DNA from: Microcoleus sp. bin48.metabat.b7b8b9.023
Lineage (GTDB): Bacteria; Cyanobacteriota; Cyanobacteriia; Cyanobacteriales; Microcoleaceae
Assembly (NCBI RefSeq): GCF_013299185.1
Contig: NZ_JAAFKG010000013.1
Coordinates: forward strand, 40,076 to 104,075
Reading direction: 5' to 3'
DNA: 64,000 nucleotides
Shown: in pieces, positions 1 to 8,247 of the stretch
Layout: each line of letters opens with the position of its first letter
How positions within the stretch are numbered: the stretch's first letter is position 1
The notes under the pieces: model-generated
What the model was told of the DNA's origin: nothing
Database searches by the model: none
What the model saw: only the letters and a program-made list of their open reading frames with translations
Program-made: the position numbers and the translations under genes

Positions 1-1634
1 CTCCTGTCGGTAAATTGATGACGCGCCTCACCAGTGACGTGGAAGCTTTGGGAGAGGTTTTTTCCTCAGGGGCGATCGGGATTGTCAGCGATTTATTTTC
101 AATATTAGTAATTGCCATTTTCATGTTTACCATGCAGTGGCAACTAGCTTTAATGTTGGTGACGATGATGATACCGATTACCGCTTTAATCGTTTATTTT
201 CAGTACCAATATCGAATTGCAAATTACACTACCAGAGAAGAACTTTCCGATCTCAACGCACAACTGCAAGAAAACCTGACGGGTATTGGCGTAGTGCAGC
301 TATTCCGCCGGGAAAGATTCAACTCAGAATTGTTTAATGTCACCAACAAACGCTACATTAAAGCCGTTGATAAAACTATTTTTTACGACTCTGCCGTATC
401 TGCGACATTGGAATGGATTGCTTTAGTGGCGATTGCAGCCGTTTTGTGGATGGGCGGTCAAAGCCTTCTGCAAGGTACAATTAACTTTGGTACTCTGTCT
501 GCATTTATTTTATTTGCTCAGCGTCTCTTCGATCCGCTGCGGCAATTTGCGGAGAAATTTACGGCAATTCAAGCAGGATTTACCGCCGTCGAACGGATTA
601 GCGATATTCTCAACGAACCGATCGAAATTAAAGATCCAACTAGCGGGGAGAAGGAAGAAGGAAAATGGGAGAAGGAAGAAGTCCGATGGAAGTCGGAAGA
701 AGGAAGAGGGAAGAGGGAAGCAGGAAGAAGGGAATATTATTCGCCGTTGCTGATGGCCGGTCATCCAGAGGCACTTGCTTATAATTTATCTTCAAATGAG
801 CCAGAATTTGTAGAAAGTAATCAAACTCCTGCAACTTCTGAATATCGCCTATCAGCTAACAATCAAAAATCCCTAGTTGCTCATTCCCAATCAAAGGAAT
901 CTGAATCAGGAGAAATCCAATTTGACAATGTATGGTTTGCTTACAAAGATAATGAATATGTTCTGCAAGACCTGAATTTTACCATCAAATCTGGCGAAAA
1001 AGTCGCATTAGTTGGCCCGACAGGTGCAGGAAAAAGTTCAATTATTCGTCTTCTGTGTCGTCTCTACGAGCCCACACGGGGCAGAATTTTGGTTAATCAT
1101 GTAGATATTCGCGATTTACCTCAAGCAGAATTGCGAAGACACGTAGGTGTGATTATTCAAGATGGCTTTCTATTTGCTGGCGATGTGAAGAGCAATATTA
1201 GCCTTGGCGAAAGTTACTCGATGGAGGAGATTCGAGCAGCAGCAGAAAAGACGAATGTTGCTCGTTTAATTGAAGAATTACCTCAAGGTTATGACACGCA
1301 ATTGCGGGAAAGGGGAACGAATCTTTCCGGGGGACAAAAGCAGTTGTTAGCGTTTGCTCGCGCCGCCATTCGCAACCCCAGTATTTTAGTGCTCGACGAG
1401 GCGACTGCTAGTTTGGATGTGGGAACGGAAGCTTTGATTCAAGAGGCTCTGGAGCGTGTGATGGCTGACAGAACGGCTATAATCATTGCTCACAGGCTCT
1501 CGACTATCCGAAATGTCGATCGCATTTTGGTGCTCAAACGCGGGCAGTTAGTAGAGTCTGGCAGCCACGAAGAGTTGTTGCAGCAAGAAGGTTTGTATGC
1601 GAGTTTGTACAAGCTGCAAATGCTCGGAAGTTAG
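1..1634 (+). CDS. ABC exporter, fused permease and ATPase (5' truncated by window edge)
   Basis: Inner-membrane ABC exporter half-transporter (MsbA/LmrA-like) coupling ATP hydrolysis to substrate export; the substrate cannot be deduced. The frame is open from base 3 with no credible start, so the first membrane helices lie outside the window. The visible permease part runs to about base 630. The nucleotide-binding domain follows, with Walker A GPTGAGKSS (~1014-1040), Q-loop IIQDG, signature LSGGQKQ (~1325), Walker B ILVLDEA and switch His in IIAHRLST. Between permease and ATPase lies an unusual stretch of about 85 codons (~640-905). Its first third is purine-rich Lys/Glu/Arg repeat, unlike the flanking domains, and looks like an in-frame intergenic-repeat insertion. 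The stop is followed directly by a heptamer array. The class assignment is very secure. Confidence 0.93.
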   Translation, partial: PVGKLMTRLTSDVEALGEVFSSGAIGIVSDLFSILVIAIFMFTMQWQLALMLVTMMIPITALIVYFQYQYRIANYTTREELSDLNAQLQENLTGIGVVQLFRRERFNSELFNVTNKRYIKAVDKTIFYDSAVSATLEWIALVAIAAVLWMGGQSLLQGTINFGTLSAFILFAQRLFDPLRQFAEKFTAIQAGFTAVERISDILNEPIEIKDPTSGEKEEGKWEKEEVRWKSEEGRGKREAGRREYYSPLLMAGHPEALAYNLSSNEPEFVESNQTPATSEYRLSANNQKSLVAHSQSKESESGEIQFDNVWFAYKDNEYVLQDLNFTIKSGEKVALVGPTGAGKSSIIRLLCRLYEPTRGRILVNHVDIRDLPQAELRRHVGVIIQDGFLFAGDVKSNISLGESYSMEEIRAAAEKTNVARLIEELPQGYDTQLRERGTNLSGGQKQLLAFARAAIRNPSILVLDEATASLDVGTEALIQEALERVMADRTAIIIAHRLSTIRNVDRILVLKRGQLVESGSHEELLQQEGLYASLYKLQMLGS

Positions 1635-1692
1635 ACAGTTGACAGTTGACAGTTGACAGTTGACAGTTGACAGTTGACAGTTGACAGTTGAC
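1635..1692. repeat. Heptamer tandem array (ACAGTTG)n
   Basis: About eight direct copies of the 7-mer ACAGTTG start at the stop codon of the ABC exporter. The same heptamer, or its complement CAACTGT, recurs near 5640, 34962, 48106, 51780, 53298 and 56163 in this window. It matches the short tandemly repeated repetitive (STRR) class known from filamentous cyanobacteria. Confidence 0.9.
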
Positions 1693-1789
1693 CGAAGGAA
1701 GTCAGGAGAAAGGAATTTTTTTCCTAAACTCGGTAGATTTGCGGTTTTAGATTTTAGATGAGAGAACAAATCTAAAATCTAAAATCATA

Positions 1790-2008
1790 TCACTTACCAA
1801 AAATGATTTTTCCAAGGGTTTGTGGCAGGTGAGTGATATGCTGAAAAAGCTGATTTGGCCCGATGCCAAACAATAACTGCATCGCCAACACAATTGCGGC
1901 TATAGCAATTGCTGTACCCGCGCTGGCTTTCAATACTTTAAAAGCCCAATTAAACACCAGCCAAGAAACAAGTAAGGAAGCAATTAAGATGATTAACTCT
2001 ATTGGCAT
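1790..2008 (-). CDS. Small two-helix membrane protein, unknown function
   Basis: A 72-residue protein with two hydrophobic segments, about residues 4-25 and 30-50, separated by a short Lys-containing turn, then a polar tail ending in KIIFGK. The start ATG lies 28 bp downstream of the NurA-like gene stop on the same strand, so the two could be cotranscribed. I do not recognise a named family. The membrane topology is read directly from the sequence; the function is unknown. Length, hydrophobicity pattern and compact placement argue for a real gene. Confidence 0.6.
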   Translation of the reverse strand: MPIELIILIASLLVSWLVFNWAFKVLKASAGTAIAIAAIVLAMQLLFGIGPNQLFQHITHLPQTLGKIIFGK

Positions 2009-2035
2009 ATAACATTTTTAACTCTTATTTTTAAT

Positions 2036-3253
2036 TCAAGCAATACTACCGCGCTTCCGGGTTTCCTTATTAGAAATTCCGACATTTTTTAAACCAGCTT
2101 TAATCATTTGCTGCTCTAACAAAGCAAAAAAGCTACTTCGATCGCCCCCGGTGACTACTGCTTGGTTGTGGGCTTCTGCTAGCGTCACGGGATAGCCGCC
2201 ACCTTTGTGTACTTGAGCTAGCATCATTCCTAAGGCTAAATCTAGCTCTGTATTATCTTGTGCTACCCATTCCGGAATTTCTATTCTAGCAATTTCTGTG
2301 CCAACGTGAACATAACAAAAATAGATGGGATTGAGACCGTATAAATCTAAAATTCGAGCGTGGGATTTCCACAACGGGCTTCTTTGTCCGGGTAGCAGGA
2401 TTGTGGCCCACAAGACGGCATCTCGCAATGGTTCAAATTCTTGACAAGGTGCTTTTTCGTCGAAAGCACTGGTGGCGGAAAATCCGACGTTGGGGCAGTT
2501 TGTCATGCAGTCTGGTACTTCGTGGGTGCAGGCTTGAAACCGCAAAAATGATAAGCTTTCGGTGCTGCGAGAAGCGCTCAAGTATCCTAATAAGGGAATT
2601 TTTGCTAGGCGCAATTTGTCCCAAGCTTCTAAAATTGGCTGCAAAATTCGATCGCGCGCTTCGCTAGGTAACTGTTCCAAAAACCAATAAATCAGGGAAC
2701 CATCTACCATTGCCAAAGTTGGCGCGGGTAGTTGATTGTCGTTAAATTTTGCCCAATTGCAGCCCATTTCCGCGAGGGCGATGGCTTCGGAAACGGCGCG
2801 CCGGTATCCCATCCACTCTTCGGTTCTAATTCCCCACTGGCGCGAAGCATACAAGTCTTCGGGTTTGTAGAAAACTTCGGGCACGCTGTCTAAAACTGGG
2901 TGCCGACTTTGCCCGTAGTGCAGCATGACTGTACCGACGTTGATCAGGTAGCAGTAGGCTATTTCGTGATGGCTGGGCGAAATTTGCGATCCGTCTGTGG
3001 CGAAGACTGTGTGGGCGGCGGGCGGTGCGGTGATGTAGGTGCGATCGCCCAAGGGCTCGATCGGCGTGGCTGCATTGAATAATGTGCGATCGCTCCAACT
3101 CTCTTGCAATTCTACCAATTTTTCTTGTCCCACTGCCGCCTGTTCCAGCAAATTCTGAGCCACTTCCAAACGCTGGCGAGCCGCCAAAGCTTCCACATTC
3201 AAATGCTGGCTCATTCCCTGCATTGCTTTGGCTGCTTTAGTTAAATCTAGCAT
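2036..3253 (-). CDS. NurA-domain nuclease family protein
   Basis: A 405-residue protein with a NurA fold. Conserved acidic motifs are visible: ATDGSQI around residue 87 and MVDGSLIYW around residue 183, the Asp-Gly-Ser pair that binds metal in NurA 5'-3' nucleases. Further on there is YFCYVHVGTEIARIE-type core sequence. In archaea NurA works with HerA in DNA end resection; bacterial NurA-domain proteins are less well understood and no HerA-like ATPase lies nearby. The start chosen gives MLDLTKAAKA; upstream sequence is the repeat array. The small membrane gene follows 28 bp downstream. Family assignment is good; the biochemical role is inferred. Confidence 0.8.
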   Translation of the reverse strand: MLDLTKAAKAMQGMSQHLNVEALAARQRLEVAQNLLEQAAVGQEKLVELQESWSDRTLFNAATPIEPLGDRTYITAPPAAHTVFATDGSQISPSHHEIAYCYLINVGTVMLHYGQSRHPVLDSVPEVFYKPEDLYASRQWGIRTEEWMGYRRAVSEAIALAEMGCNWAKFNDNQLPAPTLAMVDGSLIYWFLEQLPSEARDRILQPILEAWDKLRLAKIPLLGYLSASRSTESLSFLRFQACTHEVPDCMTNCPNVGFSATSAFDEKAPCQEFEPLRDAVLWATILLPGQRSPLWKSHARILDLYGLNPIYFCYVHVGTEIARIEIPEWVAQDNTELDLALGMMLAQVHKGGGYPVTLAEAHNQAVVTGGDRSSFFALLEQQMIKAGLKNVGISNKETRKRGSIA

Positions 3254-3308
3254 TGGTTTTAAGTCTCTGATTGGTGCGATCGTTCGGAATGCAAGTCCTT
3301 GGGAAAAG

Positions 3309-3643
3309 AAGGACTAAAGTCCTTACTACGAACCTGGGAAATAAGGACTAAAGTCCTCACTACGAACCTGGGAAATAAGGACTAAAGTCCTTACTACGAA
3401 CCTGGGAAATAAGGACTAAAGTCCTTACTACGAACCTGGGAAAGAAGGACTAAAGTCCTTACTACGAACCTGGGAAATAAGGACTAAAGTCCTTACTACG
3501 AACCTGGGAAATAAGGACTAAAGTCCTTACTACGAACCTGGGAAATAAGGACTAAAGTCCTCACTACGAACCTGGGAAAGAAGGACTAAAGTCCTCACTA
3601 CGAACCTCCTGGAAAAGAAGGACTAAAGTCCTCACTACGAACC
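3309..3643. repeat. Tandem array of ten 34-bp palindromic units
   Basis: GGACTAAAGTCC recurs at 3311, 3345, 3379, 3413, 3447, 3481, 3515, 3549 and 3583, an exact 34-bp period, then once more at 3620 after a 3-bp insertion. Each unit holds the palindrome AAGGACTAAAGTCCTT followed by ACTACGAACCTGGGAAA. Units vary at a few bases (TTAC/TCAC, ATAA/AGAA). There are no unique spacers, so it is not a CRISPR. The same GGACT(T/A)(A/C)AGTCC core occurs in the repeats at 14203, 19000, 28250, 28450 and 38615. Confidence 0.95.
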
Positions 3644-3830
3644 TATTTTATTACAGTCACCGATAAAAAAAAATCGATTTTTTTTGTCGGTATGCTTGAT
3701 TATTTGGGGAATTCCTGTTATATTTATATCATAATGGGAATATGTTCAAAAATATTATTTTTGCAACCATCCCATTATATAAAAATACCATACCAGCACC
3801 ACAAAAGTCAACAAAAAAAGTGTAAAATTT

Positions 3831-3870
3831 GGAGATTTTTTTTGACTCTGCTAAGCGAAAAAAAATCTCC
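3831..3870 (-). terminator. Stem-loop terminator at the 3' end of the HAD gene
   Basis: Perfect 13-nt inverted arms, GGAGATTTTTTTT at 3831-3843 and AAAAAAAATCTCC at 3858-3870, with a 14-nt loop. It lies 19 bp beyond the stop of the HAD-family gene on the minus strand. The A/T-rich outer stem gives a U-run on either strand, so it could act bidirectionally. The surrounding 3650-3830 stretch is AT-rich, contains another palindrome around 3661-3690, and holds no gene I can support. Confidence 0.6.
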
Positions 3871-3888
3871 CTGCCAACAAGTCTAACA

Positions 3889-4686
3889 TCAACATTCGTC
3901 GGGCAGCCAATCGACAAAATCTCCGGCAAACTGCGACAGAGAAAGCAATTGAACTGGTGGATTTTGAGCCACAGATTCCCGTTCTGCCAAAGTATTGTAA
4001 CCCCAGTCAGCCAAAAACAACCTCACCTGAGATAAATCCGGCTGCTGCTTCACAGAAACCAAAGTTTTTAACCGATCTTCGACAAACCAAATAGTCGTAT
4101 CTTTGCCAGACGCCGCCAAAAATTCCCGCAATATTTGGTGTTTCGGCTTGTTGTATTCCTTGCCAAAAATTAACTCCGACGGCATTTGTACGCCCGCTAG
4201 CTGCAAGAGTTCCCGCACAAAACGGCCTTCCTTGGTGGTGACGATCGCGACTTTGACCGAACTATCCTGTAACGAATGCAGGCGATCGGCTACTCCTGGA
4301 TAAAAGCGGTGCAAAGACAGCCACCCAGCTAAATCCTCAGCAATCCAACTATCGCGCAGTCCGTCTAACATGGCGCCGACAGACTGGGCTTTTAAATTAT
4401 TTTCGGTCAATAACTGCGGGACAATGTTTGGCCAGTCTAGCAAAATTTGCTCTTCGGTAATTCCTGTCAGCAGTGCGCGAATCAGCAGGGGCATTTCCCA
4501 GCCGGTTTCGATGGCTGGCCTCACTCGGTAAAAACTCAAAGCTAAATCTGCATCGGGGACTATTTCGACTGGTTGCCAGATTTGGCAGTAGGTTCGCCAA
4601 GCGGTTTGGAAATATTCGATTAGTCCGTCACAAATTACACCGTCAAAATCAAGGGCTAGAATTGTTGGAGAGTTATTAGTCATCAA
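3889..4686 (-). CDS. HAD-superfamily phosphatase
   Basis: A 265-residue haloacid dehalogenase-like hydrolase. Motif I is LDFDGVICDG near residues 13-22 with the two Asp residues of the phosphoryl-transfer site; motif II is VAIVTTKEG (~143) and motif III/IV appear as KPKHQILRE and WFVEDRLKTL. The cap is inserted after motif I as in phosphoglycolate-phosphatase-like members. The substrate is not identifiable. The start at the first of two tandem ATGs is followed at once by the hydrophobic strand bearing motif I. A terminator-like hairpin follows the stop. A TTTAGAG heptamer run (4686-4718) precedes the gene. Confidence 0.8.
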   Translation of the reverse strand: MMTNNSPTILALDFDGVICDGLIEYFQTAWRTYCQIWQPVEIVPDADLALSFYRVRPAIETGWEMPLLIRALLTGITEEQILLDWPNIVPQLLTENNLKAQSVGAMLDGLRDSWIAEDLAGWLSLHRFYPGVADRLHSLQDSSVKVAIVTTKEGRFVRELLQLAGVQMPSELIFGKEYNKPKHQILREFLAASGKDTTIWFVEDRLKTLVSVKQQPDLSQVRLFLADWGYNTLAERESVAQNPPVQLLSLSQFAGDFVDWLPDEC

Positions 4687-4751
4687 CCGAGTTTAGAGTT
4701 TAGAGTTTAGAGTTTAGATTTGGGATTTGGGATTTGGCTGAATAGTCTCAA

Positions 4752-5492
4752 TTAAAAAGACTGAACTAGCGGTTTATCGGCAACTGCTTCTAGTTTTTGG
4801 GACTTCAACAATTGCGCCCACTCTGCTTTCAGCATCGGATCGTCAGGAGCTTGTCGCCGCATTTGGGCTAGAGTAGAAATAGTATCGTACCAAATCCCAT
4901 TTTTAGCATAGGCGATCGCCAATTCCATGCGATCGGGATTTGCCAAAGTTTCCTTAAGAGTTGGCTGTGGTTCAATACGCTGCACAAATCCTGTCACCAG
5001 ATAATCCTCGGAATAATCTTGATTGCAAGGCACTGACAACGACCACTGATAGGGCTGGTTAAGTTGAAGAGATGTTTTGCCATCGCCTTTTTTAGGAATA
5101 TCGATCTCAACTATCCCTGGTTTTTCAACCTTGAAAGTAGTTTGGTAAACCTCGTTATTTTTGCCATCGTAAGTTTGTAAAGCAAACTCGATTTCTTGAG
5201 TCGCAGCAGAAGAAATGTCAGCCAAAAATGTTGGCATTTCTGCTACGGTTAAACCAATATTGCTTTTAGGTATTAAAGGAATAATAGATACATCCTTCAC
5301 ACAACCTCCGCTTCGATGAGTCCCTGCTACTCTACTATTGGGTGCTGTAACATCTGGAGGTTTGAAATTAATATTCTGACTCAGGAGAATTTGTGCAGGC
5401 ACTGCCTGCATCGGTGGCAGTAAACTGGGGATAGTAAGTGCGATCGCCAATGCGACGATCGCGAGTGCAACCCCATTCAGAAAACGTTTCAT
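4752..5492 (-). CDS. DUF928 secreted protein, copy 1
   Basis: A 246-residue member of the cyanobacterial DUF928 family. It has an N-terminal signal peptide (KR followed by about 22 hydrophobic residues, ending near MQAVPA), a PPDVTAPNSR motif, a Cys near residue 64, a beta-rich middle with PTFLADIS and YQWSLSVPC, then a C-terminal helical part with IAYAKNGIWYDTISTLAQMRRQAPDD. Two well-separated Cys could form a disulphide after export. The function of the family is unknown. It belongs to a run of three intact paralogues and one decayed copy on the same strand, clearly tandem duplicates. Confidence 0.85.
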   Translation of the reverse strand: MKRFLNGVALAIVALAIALTIPSLLPPMQAVPAQILLSQNINFKPPDVTAPNSRVAGTHRSGGCVKDVSIIPLIPKSNIGLTVAEMPTFLADISSAATQEIEFALQTYDGKNNEVYQTTFKVEKPGIVEIDIPKKGDGKTSLQLNQPYQWSLSVPCNQDYSEDYLVTGFVQRIEPQPTLKETLANPDRMELAIAYAKNGIWYDTISTLAQMRRQAPDDPMLKAEWAQLLKSQKLEAVADKPLVQSF

Positions 5493-5635
5493 TTTTTAAC
5501 CACATAACAGGAAGGTTGGGGTTGGCATTTTTACCAAGAAGAATGGGTTTAAAGCCTCCTCCTTCGACAGGGAAATAAAACAAAATTATTAACTATTTCA
5601 ATTCTCTTCCTTATCGGTAGAGGTCGCTCTCAACC

Positions 5636-5664
5636 TGTCAATTGTCAACTGTCAACTGTCAACT
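5636..5664. repeat. Short CAACTGT heptamer array
   Basis: Three to four copies of the heptamer CAACTGT, the complement of the ACAGTTG STRR, in the spacer between DUF928 copies 1 and 2. The spacer also holds GCAGCGGGCGATCGG, a phrase repeated in the spacers near 6568 and 25624. Confidence 0.75.
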
Positions 5665-5770
5665 GTTGAATCATCCCTAGGAGTTTGAATCGCAGCGGGC
5701 GATCGGCTTAATTTGTCAATCTTCAGATTCTCATAAGAAGGACAAATTAAGCCTTGAGAAATCGGGACGC

Positions 5771-6514
5771 TTAAAGAGGCTGAACTAGGGGTTTATCGGC
5801 GACTGCTTCGAGTTTTTGGGACTTCAACAATTGCGTCCACTCAGTCTTCAGCCGCGCATCATCGGGTGCGACACTACGCATTTGGGCTAAAGTCGCCAGA
5901 GTCTCGTACCAAATGCCATTTTTAGCATAAGCGATCAGCTTCGCCCTCGGGTCGGGATTTGCCAAAGCGCTCTTGAGAGTTCCTTGCGGTTCAACTCGCT
6001 GCATCCATCCTTTAATAATATAATCTCCCGATCGTTCCTGAGGATCGCAAGCCAGTGCAAACGACCAGACATATCGCTTACCAACCTCAATATTTTTTGT
6101 CTTACCTTTGTCAGAAAGGCTGACTCCCACAATTCCAGCTTTGTCAACTTTCAAACTAGATTCGTAGACTACTTCGGATTCATCTTCGTTTAGCAAAACA
6201 AACTCTACTTGAGCCGCCGGCTGAGAAACATAGACAAAAAATGTTGGCGACTCTGTGAGGGTTAAGCCAATATTGCTTTCAGGTATTAAGGGAGTAATCG
6301 ATAAGCCATCCTGCAACTGACAGCCTCGATGTGCTCCCCCTTGCCGGTTCTCGGGGGCTGTTACCTCTGGCGGTGTGAAATTAACATTCTGACCCAGGGG
6401 AGTTGGTGCAGGGACAGCCTGCATCGGTGAAAACAAGCTGGGGAGAGTAATTGCGATCGCCAATACAGCGATCGCCAGTGCCGTAAAATGTAGAAAACGT
6501 TTCATTTTTTTCAC
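5771..6514 (-). CDS. DUF928 secreted protein, copy 2
   Basis: 247 residues and the same architecture as its neighbours: signal peptide to about residue 35 (SPMQAVPAPTPL), PPEVTAPENRQGGAHRG, Cys pair (GCQLQ and LACDPQ), central beta-strand region with PTFFVYVSQPAAQVEF, and C-terminal YAKNGIWYETLATLAQMRS. The final ~25 residues, KSQKLEAVADKPLVQPL, are almost identical to copy 1, so duplication was recent or gene conversion is active. Start: ATG giving MKKMKRFLHF, or MKRFLHF three codons later, which is the start shared by the other copies. Function unknown; presumably periplasmic or surface-exposed. Confidence 0.85.
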   Translation of the reverse strand: MKKMKRFLHFTALAIAVLAIAITLPSLFSPMQAVPAPTPLGQNVNFTPPEVTAPENRQGGAHRGCQLQDGLSITPLIPESNIGLTLTESPTFFVYVSQPAAQVEFVLLNEDESEVVYESSLKVDKAGIVGVSLSDKGKTKNIEVGKRYVWSFALACDPQERSGDYIIKGWMQRVEPQGTLKSALANPDPRAKLIAYAKNGIWYETLATLAQMRSVAPDDARLKTEWTQLLKSQKLEAVADKPLVQPL

Positions 6515-6648
6515 CAGATAGAATAAAATCAGGGTTCGGATTTTTACTCCTGACTAGGAGTAGGAATCGCAGCGGGCGATCGGTTTAATTTGTCAATCTT
6601 CAGAGCCTCAGAAGAAGGACAAAAGAAAGCCTTGAGAAATAGGGAGGC

Positions 6649-7386
6649 TTAAAAAGACTGAACTAGCGGTTGATCGGCAACTGATTCGAGTTTTTGGGAC
6701 TGCAACAATTGCTTCCACTCGGCCCTGAGACTCGCATCATTGGGTGATCCTCGCCGCATTTGGGCTAGAGTACCAATTGTATCGTACCAAATATTATTTT
6801 CAGCATAAGCGATCGCCAAGGCCATAGGGTCAGGATTTGCCAAATTTTTCTTGAGAGTTTCCTCGGGTTCAATGCGCTTCACAAACCCTTTAACAAAATA
6901 ATTTCCCGACGGATCGTCATTGCAAGCCACGGAAAACGACCACTGATACCGCTGGTTAACCTCCAGAGATTTTTTGCCCTCCCCTTTGTTAGGAATACTG
7001 ACCTCAATTATCCCCGGTTTTTCAACTTTGAAAGTCGTTTTATAAGCATCGATTCCTTTTCCATCGTCAGCTTGCAACGTAAACTCGACTTGAGTCGAAG
7101 GGTGAGAAACATAGGCCAAGAATGTTGGCGATTCTGCTATGGTTAAACCATCATTGCTTTTAGGTATTAAAGGAACAATAGATAAATCCTTCGGACAAGC
7201 ATTCCCTCGATGCGTCGCCGATTGCCTGTTGTCGGGGGCGTCTACATCGGGAGGTTTAAATTTAACATTCTGACTCAGCAGCATTGGTGCAGGCACAGCC
7301 TGCATCGGTGGCAGGAAACTGGGGAGACTAAGTGCGATCGCACATACAGCGATCGCGAGTGCAGTAAAATGTAGAAAACGTTTCAT
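6649..7386 (-). CDS. DUF928 secreted protein, copy 3
   Basis: A 245-residue DUF928 paralogue. It has signal peptide MKRFLHFTALAIAVCAIAL to PPMQAVPA, then PPDVDAPDNRQSATHRG, NACPKD and SVACNDD cysteines, PTFLAYVSHPSTQVEF, and the C-terminal IAYAENNIWYDTIGTLAQMRR. It is the first gene of the tandem run in the direction of transcription. Spacers of 134 and 278 bp between copies suggest separate promoters or a loose operon. The fold is probably secreted and beta-rich, with no known activity. Confidence 0.85.
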   Translation of the reverse strand: MKRFLHFTALAIAVCAIALSLPSFLPPMQAVPAPMLLSQNVKFKPPDVDAPDNRQSATHRGNACPKDLSIVPLIPKSNDGLTIAESPTFLAYVSHPSTQVEFTLQADDGKGIDAYKTTFKVEKPGIIEVSIPNKGEGKKSLEVNQRYQWSFSVACNDDPSGNYFVKGFVKRIEPEETLKKNLANPDPMALAIAYAENNIWYDTIGTLAQMRRGSPNDASLRAEWKQLLQSQKLESVADQPLVQSF

Positions 7387-7527
7387 TTTTTCACCAACCT
7401 TATAGATATATTATAGATCTCGTCTCTACTGTTAGTCCGGAGTTCTCAGCCCGGGCGCGATCCGGTCAAGTTTTGATTGTTCGCATCGCCATCAAAAGAA
7501 GGAAAAAAGTTCAATAAATAGCGATTT

Positions 7528-7963
7528 TTAAAGAGACTCAACCAGCGATTGACCTACCACTGATTCCAGTCCTTGGGACTGCAACAATTAGGTCTACTTG
7601 GCTCTGGGTCTCGCATATCTCGGTGTCTGTCGCCGCATTTGGGTTCAAGTAGCGAGAGTTTCGTACCAAATCTCATTTTTAGCATAAACTTCGAGCCACG
7701 TCATCGGGTCGGGATTTGCCAAATCGCTATTGAGAGTTGGCTGGGGTGCGATGCGCTGTACGAACCCTTTAACAACTGTATCTGCCATCTGCCGATCGAG
7801 CGTCTGGTTCGCAAATCATCGAAAACGATCGCACGTAACGCTTGCCAACTTCCAGTGATTTGTTGCTGTCGCCCGTAGCGAGAATGCTAATTTCAACAAT
7901 CCCGGATTCATCAACTTTAAATGTTTTTTGGTACATAAATTTTTTCTCCCTGCTGGCGACCAA
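7528..7963 (-). pseudogene. Decayed fourth DUF928 copy (C-terminal half only)
   Basis: The minus strand carries clear remnants matching the C-terminal half of the DUF928 genes. TYQKTFKVDESGIVEIS is followed by LEVGKRYVRSFSMIC in one frame (7769-7963). Then, in shifted frames, DNA still aligns base by base with the end of copy 3: the stretches for LAQMRR, WYETL and the final LVxxSF are recognisable at 7540-7690. The signal peptide and first ~100 codons are missing. Stops and frameshifts make it non-functional. It extends the duplicated family to four and shows birth-and-death evolution at this locus. Confidence 0.75.
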
Positions 7964-8247
7964 TATTTTTGAGAAGCTAGTCTCACACCGCAGATACAGA
8001 ATTTGAAGCTTGACAAATCAATAACATTAATTAATTGGAGCTGCAACTGGATTCTGGGGACGGTAAATCCAGCGGTCGAGGTCGCGAGTGTGATTCCATA
8101 TACATTTCGCTACCAGCGAACTGTAAAGTTTTGTTACAAATCGGTCGGAGTTTCCGGGTGTTCTAAGATGGAAGAAGTCTCGTGTAGGTGCCGACAAGCA
8201 ACATAACTGCTGTTCGGTGAAACGACTCAAAATTTTATAATCTGGCA

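Noticed and set aside
3309..3643. CRISPR array from regular 34-bp repetition
   Set aside because: Units are contiguous with no unique spacers, the palindrome is genome-dispersed, and no cas genes are near.
4103..4303. 66-codon ORF antisense to the HAD gene
   Set aside because: Shadow frame; the HAD motifs are on the minus strand.
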